Of a stretch of 36,064 nt of DNA, positions 25,807 to 34,248 are shown one piece after another; the first letter of the stretch is position 1, and every line of letters starts with the position of its first letter. The notes beneath the pieces are model-generated. The model saw nothing but the letters and a program-made list of their open reading frames with translations, searched no databases and had not been told where the DNA came from. The position numbers were made by a program, and so were the translations under genes. Source of the stretch: Pseudonocardiales bacterium (GTDB taxonomy: Bacteria; Actinomycetota; Actinomycetes; Mycobacteriales; Pseudonocardiaceae); assembly GCA_019243635.1 (NCBI GenBank), contig JAFAUB010000044.1, positions 1 to 36,064 of the forward strand, given 5' to 3'.

Positions 25807-27522
25807 ATGGTGGGGTGGACCGTTGCGGGGGTGGTGCATCTCCGGGAGCGTGAGGACCCGGTGGGTCGGCGGGTGGTCGGCCGCCGCCGCGTCACCCGGA
25901 AGTCCCTCGGGATCACGTACCTGTCGCCCGAGCTACTTGCCGACAGGGAGTTCCGCACCCGGTTCGCACGGGACTTCGCGCGCCTGGCGCGGGTTCGGGA
26001 TGCCCGAGTCGCCCGCGTCCATCGGTACCTCGAGTACCACCATGGTGCCGCCGTCATCGGCGACCACGTCAGCGGGACTTCGCTGCGCGCCCTGCTCCTG
26101 GCGCAGGGCGCCGTCGGCACCGAGGCCGCGTTGGTCGTGCTCCAGGACTCGCTGCGCGCACTGGCCGCGTGTCATGAGGCAGGCCTGGCGCACGGCGACA
26201 TCACGCCGACGAGTGTGATCCTCACCTCTGGCGGTCGGGTCCGGCTCGTCGACTTCGGGCTCTGGACATCCGACGGGCGGCGGCTGCTCGCTCGGTCGAC
26301 ACCTTTCTACCTGGCGCCCGAACAGTGGAGCGCTCCGGCTACCGCAGCGGGGGACGTGTATGCCGCCGCCGTCACGTTCTTCGAGTGCGTGGCCGGCGCG
26401 CCGCCGTTCTATGCCGACCGTGAGGCCGAGCTCCGGGCCAAGCACGAACAGAGCACACTCCCGCTCGATGTGCTCCCCGAACCGGTTCGGGAGCTGGTGG
26501 CGCGCGGTCTTGCCAAGGATCCGCGCGACCGACCCGAGGCGCGGAGCCTGCTCGCTCATGTCGGTCGGGTGGCGGCCCGTGCCATCGGTTCTGACTGGGA
26601 ACGGCGCGGACGACGCGAGCTGAGCGCGCTGCTCGCGGGCCGCCCAGCGCTGCCCGAGGTGTCCGCGCCGGTTCGCCGTCGTGATGGCGCTGGTTGGCGG
26701 CATCGCAGGCCAGTCCGGCTGGCGGCTGTCATGGGTGGCGCACTGGCGCTGGCCGCAGGCATGGCCAGCCCGCCACTAGCGGTCATCCTGCCCGGCGGCA
26801 GCATCTTCGGCTCAGGTGGGAGGTCGCCGGTGCTGGCCTTCCCTGAGCCTGATCGCGACGCTGTGCCGATGCGGGCAGTCACCAAAGGTCAGCTGGCGGA
26901 CCGCGCTCTGACACCCGCCGCGAGGACCGGGGCTGCTGGGCTGGTCACCAGGGCACATCCGCCGGCACCGTCGATCACGATGCCGAGAGTTCAGACCGCC
27001 CCGTATGAGCACACCACTTCCGATGCGCCCGCTCAGGGCTCCACCCACTCGGGCGGCGCTGCTCAAGCCCAGTCTCCACCGGGCCGGCCCACATCGGCCC
27101 GGCCCACATCGGCCCAGCCCACATCGGCCCAGCCCACATCGACCCAGCCCACGGTCGCACCACCGGCGTGCACCCAGGAGCTGATGTCAGCGTACGAGCC
27201 GTGCACTGCGGTGAGTCCGGAGCAGCCGGCTCCGGGCTCGGCCGGCTCGGCATCGGGCCCGTCGCGGGTGTCGGTTCCGGTCGAGCTGCCGGCGCCGGTG
27301 GAGGTGCCGGTCCAGCTCCCCGTGCGGGTGGGGCTCCCCGTGCGGGTGGAGCTTCCGGTACCGGTGGAGGTGCCGGTCCAGGAGCTTGAGTCGATCTCGG
27401 TCAGGAGGACCCAGCCTCGTCAGGGCACCCACATCGCGAAGGACACTCGAAGCCAGACAGTGGACCATGACTCTGGAGGTACGGGGCTGAGCCTCGGGCA
27501 TTCTGGCGACGCCGGTCCGTAG
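25807..27522 (+). CDS. Membrane-anchored protein kinase-like protein, probably a pseudokinase
   Basis: A protein of 571 residues. Residues 1-270 align in layout with bacterial Ser/Thr protein kinases: LGITYLSPELLADREFR (34-50), HGDITPTSVIL (129-139), DFG (149-151), and STPFYLAPEQW (164-174). There is no glycine loop. The ATP-binding Lys of VAVK appears as Thr37, HRD is HGD, and the K and N of KPxN are both lost. Only Asp131 and DFG remain, so phosphotransfer is doubtful. A membrane helix lies at about 303-327, and a Pro/Thr/Ser-rich outer part carries two repeat blocks. It sits between secF and apt, where M. tuberculosis has a lipoprotein gene. ATG 25807 has GGGAGG upstream. Confidence 0.75.
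   Translation: MVGWTVAGVVHLREREDPVGRRVVGRRRVTRKSLGITYLSPELLADREFRTRFARDFARLARVRDARVARVHRYLEYHHGAAVIGDHVSGTSLRALLLAQGAVGTEAALVVLQDSLRALAACHEAGLAHGDITPTSVILTSGGRVRLVDFGLWTSDGRRLLARSTPFYLAPEQWSAPATAAGDVYAAAVTFFECVAGAPPFYADREAELRAKHEQSTLPLDVLPEPVRELVARGLAKDPRDRPEARSLLAHVGRVAARAIGSDWERRGRRELSALLAGRPALPEVSAPVRRRDGAGWRHRRPVRLAAVMGGALALAAGMASPPLAVILPGGSIFGSGGRSPVLAFPEPDRDAVPMRAVTKGQLADRALTPAARTGAAGLVTRAHPPAPSITMPRVQTAPYEHTTSDAPAQGSTHSGGAAQAQSPPGRPTSARPTSAQPTSAQPTSTQPTVAPPACTQELMSAYEPCTAVSPEQPAPGSAGSASGPSRVSVPVELPAPVEVPVQLPVRVGLPVRVELPVPVEVPVQELESISVRRTQPRQGTHIAKDTRSQTVDHDSGGTGLSLGHSGDAGP
27088..27147 (+). repeat. Four tandem 15-bp repeats inside the pseudokinase gene
   Basis: Units begin at 27088, 27103, 27118 and 27133 with the pattern CCCACATCGGCCCAG. 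They encode PTSAR, PTSAQ, PTSAQ and PTSTQ. Near-identity at the DNA level indicates recent expansion by slippage. They lie in the presumed extracellular linker. Confidence 0.85.
27295..27381 (+). repeat. Val/Pro-rich repeat region in the pseudokinase C-terminus
   Basis: A 21-bp string is repeated exactly at 27295-27315 and 27361-27381 (both encode PVEVPVQ). A 15-bp near repeat coding LPVRV lies between them at about 27316-27350. The protein alternates Pro-Val-Glu/Arg with a 5-6 residue period, which could form an extended wall-spanning rod. Confidence 0.7.
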
Positions 27523-27531
27523 AGTGTCCGG

Positions 27532-28071
27532 GTGCGACCCAGTCCCGACATGGACGACCTGGCGACGCTACTCCTCCCACTGGTCCGCGAGGTCCCGGAC
27601 TTCCCGCAGCCCGGTGTGCTCTTCCAGGACCTCGCGCCGGTATTCGCGGATGCGACCGCGTTCCGGGCGGTGGTGGACGCACTGATCGCTTCCACCCCGA
27701 AGGTCGACGTGGTGGTCGGGGTGGAGGCCCGCGGGTTCCTGCTCGGTGCCGCGGCCGCTTACGCCCTGGGTGCTGGTGTGGTCGGGGTCCGCAAACCCGG
27801 CAAGCTGCCTGTGGTCTGCGACCGTGAGGGGTATGCCCTGGAGTACGGCGTCGCCTCACTGGAACTGGCCCACGGCGTCCTGCGGCCCGCGCAGCGGGCC
27901 TTGGTGGTCGACGACGTCCTCGCCACCGGGGGCACAGCGGCCGCAACCTGCGCGCTGGTCGAGCGGGCCGGGGTGATGGTCAGTGGCATCGCGGTGCTGC
28001 TGGAGATCGGGTCGCTGCGCGGCCGAGACCGACTCGCCGGCCGCGTCGTGCACGCCCTGCTCACGCTCTGA
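27532..28071 (+). CDS. apt: Adenine phosphoribosyltransferase
   Basis: A purine salvage enzyme of 179 residues that makes AMP from adenine and PRPP. The PRPP loop VVDDVLATGGTAA is at 124-136 and the adenine-side region VVVGVEARGFLLGAA at 60-74. VRKPGKLP and YALEYG are the usual type I APRT blocks. The start may be GTG 27532 or ATG 27550 (MDDLATLLL); the second matches relatives more closely. It begins 9 bases after the pseudokinase stop and precedes relA, the same apt-relA order as in M. tuberculosis. Confidence 0.95.
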   Translation: MRPSPDMDDLATLLLPLVREVPDFPQPGVLFQDLAPVFADATAFRAVVDALIASTPKVDVVVGVEARGFLLGAAAAYALGAGVVGVRKPGKLPVVCDREGYALEYGVASLELAHGVLRPAQRALVVDDVLATGGTAAATCALVERAGVMVSGIAVLLEIGSLRGRDRLAGRVVHALLTL

Positions 28072-28164
28072 CCCGGACCAGGGCGATCTTGACTGCGCTC
28101 AGTGGGAGCAGTACGCGGCGGTAGGCTGAAAGCCGTTCGTCTCTACGTGGCGGGAGAGTGCAGT

Positions 28165-30492
28165 GTGAGCCAGAACCTGCAGCTTGCCGATGCGGCGCCG
28201 AGAGACCTGGACGTAGCCACCGTCCCCCCTCGGCTGCCCTCGGCGACCCGACGCGTCCGGGCGCGGTTCGCGCGGCGGATCACCGCCCAGCGGCCCGGCC
28301 CGGTCCGGCAGGTACTCGAGCCGCTTGCCACGGTGCACCGGGAGCTGCATCCCAAGGCCGACCTCGCGCTGTTGCAGCGCGCCTATGACGTCGCCGAGGC
28401 CAAGCACGTCCATCAGAAGCGCAAGTCCGGTGATCCCTACATCACCCATCCGTTGGCGGTCTCGACGATCCTCGCCGAGCTGGGTATGGACACCACCACT
28501 CTGGTAGCCGCGCTGCTCCACGACACCGTGGAGGACACCGACTACTCGCTGAGCTGCCTGTCCGAGGACTTCGGTGAGGTGGTCGCGCACCTCGTCGACG
28601 GCGTCACCAAGCTGCAGAAGGTCGAGTTCGGTGACGCCGCCGAGGCCGAGACCATCCGCAAGATGGTCATCGCGATGGCCCGCGACCCCCGCGTGCTGGT
28701 GATCAAACTGGCGGACCGGCTGCACAACATGCGCACCATGCGCTTCCTGCCACCGGAGAGCCAGGCTCGCAAGGCCAAGGAGACCCTCGAGGTTTTCGCG
28801 CCGCTGGCGCACCGGCTGGGCATGGCGACCACCAAGTGGGAGCTGGAGGATCTTTCCTTCGCGATCCTGCACCCGAAGAAGTACGACGAGATCGTGCGGC
28901 TGGTGGCCAACCGGGCCCCATCCCGCGACACCTACCTGAAGATCGTGATCGACGAGGTGTCCGCGCAGCTGTCCGGTGCGCGGATCATCGCCAAGGTCGA
29001 GGGCAGGCCCAAGCACTACTACTCGATTCATCAGAAGATGATCGTGCGCGGTCGCGACTTCGACGACATCCACGACCTGGTCGGAGTGCGGATCAGGGTC
29101 GAGGACGTCCGTGACTGCTACGCCGCGATCGGTGTCGTGCACTCGGTGTGGCAGCCGATGCCCGGTCGGTTCAAGGACTACGTCGCGCAGCCCCGGTTCG
29201 GGGTCTACCAGTCGCTGCACACCACGGTGATCGGGCCGGACGGCAAACCACTGGAGGTGCAGATCCGCACCCACGACATGCACAGAACCGCGGAGTACGG
29301 CATCGCCGCGCACTGGCGGTACAAGGAGACCAACGGCACCCATAACGGAACCCATAACGGAGCCGTCGATATCGACGAGATGGCCTGGATGCGCCAGCTA
29401 CTGGACTGGCAGCGGGAGGCCGCCGACCCCAGTGAGTTCCTCGAGTCGCTGCGCTATGACCTGGCCACCCGCGAGATCTTCGTCTTCACCCCCAAGGGCG
29501 AGGTCATCACGCTGCCCGCGGGCTCCACGCCGGTCGACTTCGCTTACGCGGTGCACACCGAGGTCGGTAACCGCTGCATCGGCGCGCGGGTCAACGGCCA
29601 GCTCGTCGCGCTGGAGCGGCGGCTGGAGAACGGCGAGGTCGTGGAGATCTTCACCTCGAAGGCCGGCGGTAACGGCCCCAGCCAGGACTGGCTGTCCTTC
29701 GTCGCCTCACCCCGGGCGCGGGCCAAGATCAGGCAGTGGTTCGCCAAGGAACGCCGCGAGGGGGCCATCGAGGCCGGCAAGAGCGCCATCACCAAGGAGC
29801 TGCGCCGGGTCGGGCTACCGATGCAGCGGCTGGTCTCCGCCGAGTCGCTGGTCGCGGTGTCCCGAGAGCTGCGTTATCCCGACGTCAGCGCGTTGTACGC
29901 CGCTGTCGGCGAGCATCACGCCTCGCCCCGGCACGTCGTGCAGCGCCTGGTTGCGCTGCTCGGCGGTGAGGACGGCGCCGAGGAGGTACTGGCCGAGCGG
30001 GCCACCCCCTCCACCGTGGCGCGCCGTCGACCGACCGGTGACTCGGGTGTGCGGGTCCCCGGAGCCGGGGAGGTGTACACCAAGCTCGCCCGCTGCTGCA
30101 CACCGGTACCCGGTGATGAGATCCTGGGGTTCGTCACCCGTGCCGGCGGGGTGAGCGTGCACCGTACCGACTGCACCAACTCCGAGGAGCTGCGGGCGCA
30201 GCCCGAGCGGCTGGTCGGCGTGGAGTGGGCGCCGTCGTCCTCGTCGGTGTTCCGAGTCGCCATCCAGGTCGAGGCGCTGGACCGGCACCGCCTGCTGTCC
30301 GATGTCACCAAGGTGCTCGCTGACGGGCGGGTCAACATCCTGTCCGCCTCGGTCACCACCACCCGGGACCGGGTGGCGGTGAGCCGCTTCTCCTTCGAGA
30401 TGGGCGATCCGAAACACCTGGGGCACGTGCTGCACGCGGTGCGCAACATCGAAGGCGTCTACGACGTCTATCGCGTCACGTCGTCGAACTGA
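28165..30492 (+). CDS. relA: Bifunctional (p)ppGpp synthetase/hydrolase
   Basis: An Rsh protein of 775 residues that makes and degrades the alarmone (p)ppGpp. The hydrolase HD pair is His118-Asp119 (LLHDTVEDT). The synthetase region has [34 protein letters not shown] (about 335-352) and [24 protein letters not shown] starts near 437 ([25 protein letters not shown]), and a CC/zinc-finger-like part ([18 protein letters not shown]) and a C-terminal ACT domain follow. Both active sites look intact. A small insert [10 protein letters not shown] (about 390-399) follows the synthetase. GTG 28165 has GGGAGAG six bases upstream. The open frame from 28102 is not conserved. Confidence 0.96.
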   Translation: MSQNLQLADAAPRDLDVATVPPRLPSATRRVRARFARRITAQRPGPVRQVLEPLATVHRELHPKADLALLQRAYDVAEAKHVHQKRKSGDPYITHPLAVSTILAELGMDTTTLVAALLHDTVEDTDYSLSCLSEDFGEVVAHLVDGVTKLQKVEFGDAAEAETIRKMVIAMARDPRVLVIKLADRLHNMRTMRFLPPESQARKAKETLEVFAPLAHRLGMATTKWELEDLSFAILHPKKYDEIVRLVANRAPSRDTYLKIVIDEVSAQLSGARIIAKVEGRPKHYYSIHQKMIVRGRDFDDIHDLVGVRIRVEDVRDCYAAIGVVHSVWQPMPGRFKDYVAQPRFGVYQSLHTTVIGPDGKPLEVQIRTHDMHRTAEYGIAAHWRYKETNGTHNGTHNGAVDIDEMAWMRQLLDWQREAADPSEFLESLRYDLATREIFVFTPKGEVITLPAGSTPVDFAYAVHTEVGNRCIGARVNGQLVALERRLENGEVVEIFTSKAGGNGPSQDWLSFVASPRARAKIRQWFAKERREGAIEAGKSAITKELRRVGLPMQRLVSAESLVAVSRELRYPDVSALYAAVGEHHASPRHVVQRLVALLGGEDGAEEVLAERATPSTVARRRPTGDSGVRVPGAGEVYTKLARCCTPVPGDEILGFVTRAGGVSVHRTDCTNSEELRAQPERLVGVEWAPSSSSVFRVAIQVEALDRHRLLSDVTKVLADGRVNILSASVTTTRDRVAVSRFSFEMGDPKHLGHVLHAVRNIEGVYDVYRVTSSN

Positions 30493-30511
30493 GCCGCGTC
30501 GACATCGGCTC
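30491..30511. terminator. Hairpin between convergent relA and cyclophilin genes
   Basis: GAGCCG at 30491-30496 pairs with CGGCTC at 30506-30511 with a 9-base loop, starting in the relA stop codon. Its position between convergent genes suits a two-way terminator. No T-tract is present. Confidence 0.4.
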
Positions 30512-30522
30512 CCCCGGTGGCC

Positions 30523-31389
30523 TCAGGTCGCCGTGACGTCGACGGACGTGATCGTGACCGGGAGGTTGGGCTTACCGCCACCGGGGGAGGGCTCCAGCGA
30601 GCCGTCGTCGCCCGCCTTGGCTATCCGATCGAGAACCTGGAGGCCCGCCGGGGAGATCGTGGCGAAGACGGTGTACTGGGGTGGGAGCCGGGTCTGGCCG
30701 TAGATCAGGAAGAACTGGCTGCCACCGCTGTCGGGCTGACCTGTGTTGGCCATCGCGACGAGCCCGCGCCCGTAGGTCAGCTCCGGGAACACCTCGTCCG
30801 AGATGGTGTACCCCGGGCCGCCGGTGCCCGTCCCGGTCGGGTCACCGCATTGCAGAACGTGCAACCCGGGGTTGGTGACCAGCCGGTGACACGGGCTGTG
30901 GGAGTAGAAGCCCTGCTTGGCCAGGCTGAGGAAGCTGTTAACGGTGCACGGGGCCAACGCTCGGTCGAGGGTGAGGCCGATCGCGCCGGCCGAGGTCTGC
31001 ATGCTCGCCCCCACCGTGCCTCTGGCGGAGGTCGATCCGGCCAGCGGAGGCCGTACCGGCCTGGCCGAGGCCTGCTGGGTGGCCGGGTACTGGCAGTCCA
31101 CCGAGGCGGGCAGGGGCTTCGGCCGGACCGGCACCGCAGCCGGCTTGGTGTCGGGGCTCGGCGTGGCTGCGGCGCCCGTGCCGGCCGACGCGGCCGGCTT
31201 GGCGGCGGCGCTCTGGTCACGTCTGCCCAGCGTCACGATCAGCGCCACGATGCCGACGACCAGTACCACCGCCGCCGCGCCGCCTGCCACCGCATACCTG
31301 CGGCGCGCCTTGGCCCGCTGCGCCCGGCGGGCGAGCTGACGATCTAGTTTGCGCTTCGCGGCCTCGCGACGCTGCTCGTTCGTGGGCAA
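30523..31389 (-). CDS. Membrane-anchored peptidyl-prolyl isomerase (cyclophilin type)
   Basis: A protein of 288 residues with a basic cytoplasmic start (PTNEQRREAAKRKLDRQLARRAQRAKARRR cut here as separate blocks: PTNEQRREAAKRKL and RAKARRR). One membrane helix follows at about 35-57, then an Ala/Pro-rich linker. The cyclophilin domain carries FLSLAKQGFYSHSPCHRL, GDPTGTGTGGPGYTI, YGRGLVAMANTGQPDSGGSQFFLI and YTVFATI. The substrate-binding Arg of FHRV appears as CHRL, which is a common variant. It assists folding of exported proteins. The start is TTG 31389, six bases after AGGAG. TTG 31419 would add ten residues without a ribosome-binding site. It is convergent with relA, as is usual for the Rv2582c region. 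Confidence 0.9.
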   Translation of the reverse strand: MPTNEQRREAAKRKLDRQLARRAQRAKARRRYAVAGGAAAVVLVVGIVALIVTLGRRDQSAAAKPAASAGTGAAATPSPDTKPAAVPVRPKPLPASVDCQYPATQQASARPVRPPLAGSTSARGTVGASMQTSAGAIGLTLDRALAPCTVNSFLSLAKQGFYSHSPCHRLVTNPGLHVLQCGDPTGTGTGGPGYTISDEVFPELTYGRGLVAMANTGQPDSGGSQFFLIYGQTRLPPQYTVFATISPAGLQVLDRIAKAGDDGSLEPSPGGGKPNLPVTITSVDVTAT

Positions 31390-31527
31390 CCCGGACTCCT
31401 GTGGCTGTGACTGTGGCAACGATCGCCGCGAAGTCTAGGTGGGCCGTGGGTCAGCCTGGCGCCAGCCTCCCTCACGCGCGCCTTAGGGTGGAGTTGTCCG
31501 CGCCTCCGTCACACCACGAGGATCGCC

Positions 31528-32229
31528 GTGCTCGTCGCAGGTTTCCCTACCGGAGCCTTCCAGGCGAACTGTTTCGTGCTCGCCCCCGAGGCCGGTGGCC
31601 CGTGCGTGGTGGTCGACCCGGGGGAGCATGCGGAGCAGCCGCTGGCGGAGCTGTTGCGCCGCCACCGGCTCGACCCGGTGGCGGTGCTGCTCACCCATGG
31701 GCATTTCGATCACATCTTCGCGGTGGCCCCGGTATGCGACGGCAATGACATCCCGGCCTGGATCCACCCTGAGGACCGGGCACTGCTGTCCGATCCGCTG
31801 CGCGCGCTGTCCGCCGAGGCGCGAGCGTTCTTCGGCGGACGGGTTGCGCTGCGCGAGCCGCGTGAGGTGCGCTCGCTGGCCGACGGGACGTCCTTGGAGC
31901 TAGCCGGCCTGACGTTCGCCGTCGACCACACCCCGGGTCACACCCGCGGCTCGGTGACGTTTCGCTCGGTGACCGGCAACGGGCCCGGTGAGCAGCGGAG
32001 CCTGCTGCTCTCCGGTGACACGCTGTTCGCCGGTTCGATCGGGCGAACCGACCTACCCGGCGGTGACCACCAGCAGATGCTCGCCTCGCTCCGGAACAAG
32101 ATCCTCGTGCTGGACGACGAGACCGTGGTGCTTCCCGGCCACGGCCCGCGCACCACCATCGGCCGGGAACGGGCCGGCAACCCGTTCCTGCACGGGCTCG
32201 CCGCACCCGGCAGACCCCGAGGACTGTGA
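31528..32229 (+). CDS. Metallo-beta-lactamase fold hydrolase (glyoxalase II-like)
   Basis: A protein of 233 residues with all MBL metal motifs: THGHFDH at 56-62 (His57, His59, Asp61, His62), HTPGHTRGS near 133, LLSGDTLFAGSIGRTDLPGGD with the bridging Asp, and VVLPGHGPRTTIGRE with the last His. The sequence follows the YcbL/glyoxalase II branch, which hydrolyses thioesters such as S-lactoylglutathione or analogues. Actinobacteria lack glutathione, so the natural substrate is open. GTG 31528 gives MLVAGFPTGAFQANC, the usual start. It is divergent from the cyclophilin gene and corresponds by position to Rv2581c. Confidence 0.9.
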   Translation: MLVAGFPTGAFQANCFVLAPEAGGPCVVVDPGEHAEQPLAELLRRHRLDPVAVLLTHGHFDHIFAVAPVCDGNDIPAWIHPEDRALLSDPLRALSAEARAFFGGRVALREPREVRSLADGTSLELAGLTFAVDHTPGHTRGSVTFRSVTGNGPGEQRSLLLSGDTLFAGSIGRTDLPGGDHQQMLASLRNKILVLDDETVVLPGHGPRTTIGRERAGNPFLHGLAAPGRPRGL

Positions 32230-32312
32230 GGTGTCCCAGCAGGTTAAGCGCGGCGGGAAGATCGCCGACCGGCGGCGTTGCGCCATCCAGTGGTGTTGCG
32301 TCGGCCAGCCCG

Positions 32313-33584
32313 CTATGCGGCGGGCTCGATCTCGTCGTGCCGGGCGACCAGCGCGGCGATCGCCGTGGTGATCGGGACGGCAGCGACGAGCCCGATGCTG
32401 CCGACCAAGGTGCGTACCACCTCCTGGGCGACGTCTTGCACCGTGACCAGCGTGCCGAAACTCTGCCCGGACAGCGAGAAGACCAGCAGCACGGGCAACG
32501 CGGCACCGGTGTAGGCCAGCACCAAGGTGTTCACCGCCGAGGAGATGTGGTCCCGGCCGATCCGCAGTGCGGCGGTGTAGAGCGCCCGCGCCCCGAGCTC
32601 GGGATTCGCCCGGCGCAGCTCCCACACCGAGCTGGTCTGGGTGACCGTGACATCGTCGAGCACGCCCAGGGCCCCGATCACCATCCCGGCGAGCAGCAGC
32701 CCCCGGGCGTCGATCCCGTGGCCGAGGACGCCGATGAGCTTGGCGGTGTCGTCGTCCAGCCCGGTCAGTCGGGTGGCGGCGGCGAAAGCGCTGCCCAGCG
32801 CGCCGATCAGCGCGAGGCTCACCATAGTGCCCAGCACCGCGCTGGAGGTCTGCGCGCAGACCCCGTGGGTGAGGTACAGCACGCCGAACATGATCACGCC
32901 GGCGGCCAGCACGCCGACGGTCACCGGGCTCTCGCCGGTCAGGATCGCCGGGAACAGGTAGACGACCAGTACCAGGAAGCTGAAGCCCAGCGCGGCCAGC
33001 GACGCGAGGCCTCTCCACCGGCCGAGCACCAGCACCGCGGCGGCGAACAGCACGGCCAGCCACAGCATCGAGGTGCCTCGCTGGAAATCCTGGATCTGGT
33101 AGGAGCCCGCCTCGGAGGGGTTCCCACCGGTGTAGGCGAGCACGATGTGGTCACCGACGGTGAACCGCGGCGTACTCGGCTCGTCGGGCAGTACCTGCTG
33201 GATGGTCGCACCCGGTGAGTCGCCGTCGGTGAGCCGCACACCGAGCGAGATGCACTTCTTGGCCTGCGCGGCCCCGCCAACGCCCGCACCGCCGCTGGTG
33301 CACGGGGCGGAGGCTGCGGCGAGCACCTCGCCCTGTACCGGCCGCTGGCCGAACCCGACGTCGACACCGCCGCGGGGCGGGCTACCCGGCCAGGTCAGCC
33401 AGAGCCCGACCAGGGTGGCCAGCGCGACCGGCACCAGGACCGCGACCAGCAGCAGCTTCACCCGGCGGGAGGACGGCGGTGCGGGTCCGTGCCCATGACC
33501 GTGCCCGTTCCGGGCGCCAGCGCCGGCGGGCGGGCCGGTGTCGCGGTAACGGTGGCGTCCGACCCTGTCGTCCAGTGCGCTCAT
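32313..33584 (-). CDS. YibE/F family integral membrane protein
   Basis: A protein of 423 residues. After a His/Gly-rich cytoplasmic start (RNGHGHGHGP) there is one helix, then an outside domain of about 110 residues with a cysteine pair (APCTSGG ... KKCISLGVRL). Seven or eight membrane helices follow, including the YibE/F blocks LGFSFLVLVVYLFPAIL, GMVIGALGVLDDVTVTQTSSVWEL and GRDHISSAVNTLVLAYTGAALPVLL. A transport role is often proposed but unproven. ATG 33584 (MSALDDRVG) has GGGAGGGA upstream, and the longer frame to 33749 crosses into the next gene. It is divergent from the radical SAM gene. Confidence 0.88.
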   Translation of the reverse strand: MSALDDRVGRHRYRDTGPPAGAGARNGHGHGHGPAPPSSRRVKLLLVAVLVPVALATLVGLWLTWPGSPPRGGVDVGFGQRPVQGEVLAAASAPCTSGGAGVGGAAQAKKCISLGVRLTDGDSPGATIQQVLPDEPSTPRFTVGDHIVLAYTGGNPSEAGSYQIQDFQRGTSMLWLAVLFAAAVLVLGRWRGLASLAALGFSFLVLVVYLFPAILTGESPVTVGVLAAGVIMFGVLYLTHGVCAQTSSAVLGTMVSLALIGALGSAFAAATRLTGLDDDTAKLIGVLGHGIDARGLLLAGMVIGALGVLDDVTVTQTSSVWELRRANPELGARALYTAALRIGRDHISSAVNTLVLAYTGAALPVLLVFSLSGQSFGTLVTVQDVAQEVVRTLVGSIGLVAAVPITTAIAALVARHDEIEPAA

Positions 33585-33660
33585 CGGTTGAGAGTCCCTC
33601 CCTGGTGGGTATCGCCACACGTTCCTAGCTGATCGAACATGGGTTCGATACAGTGGGTCG

Positions 33661-34248
33661 ATGCGATGGGACAATCTGACGCTGTGCGACGAGTCTGCCC
33701 AGGACGCGCTGTTCGGGGTGGGCGAGGTCATCACGCGTACCTTCGACACCCCGGAGTTCCGCAGGATGACCTTCTACGAGGTGCGGGACCGGTCGATCCT
33801 CAACAAGATGCCCGGCGGCTCCCGGATGCCCTTCGAGTGGACCGTCAACCCGTACCGGGGATGCAGTCATGCGGGCAGGTACTGCCTGCCGGGCGACACG
33901 CCGATCCTCATGGCCGACGGGAGGACCAAGCCGCTGGTGGACCTGCGTGTCGGTGACGCGATCTACGGCACCATCCGGGAAGGCGGCCACCGGCGCTACA
34001 CCGTCACCGACGTGCTGGCTCGCTGGCGGACGGTCAAGCCGGCTTACCGCGTCACGCTTGAGGACGGGACACAGCTCGTAGCCAGCGGCGACCATCGCTT
34101 CCTCACCGACAAGGGCTGGAAGCAGGTGACAGGAAGAATGACCGGTGCCGATCGTCGTCCCCGCCTGACCACGGGCAACGAGCTCGTGGGCACTGGGCGG
34201 TTCGCTTCACCGCCTGAGGACTCGATCGACTACCGGCGGGGCTACCTG
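33661..34248 (+). pseudogene. Rv2578c-family radical SAM gene with intein, truncated
   Basis: The first 74 residues (MRWDNLTLCDES ... RTFDTPEFRRMTFYEVRDRSILNKMP ... FEWTVNPYRGCSHAGRYC) match the N-terminus of Rv2578c-type radical SAM proteins, whose Fe-S motif is CxxxCxxC. At codon 75 an intein begins. Its Cys1 stands where the third Fe-S cysteine belongs, followed by LPGDTPILMADGRTKPLVDL (block A) and, later, LEDGTQLVASGDHRFLTD (block B). The endonuclease part starts (SIDYRRGYL) and is cut off at about 34248. The reading frame goes on to 34380 in foreign sequence. The second Fe-S cysteine is Gly72 (GGC for TGC). The C-terminal intein half and the C-extein are absent, so no active protein can form. 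Confidence 0.85.

Noticed and set aside
28089..28117. TTGACT-17-TACGCG as the relA promoter
   Set aside because: The -10 ends in G and lacks the conserved final T, and the surroundings are not AT-rich, so it is not better than chance in this sequence.
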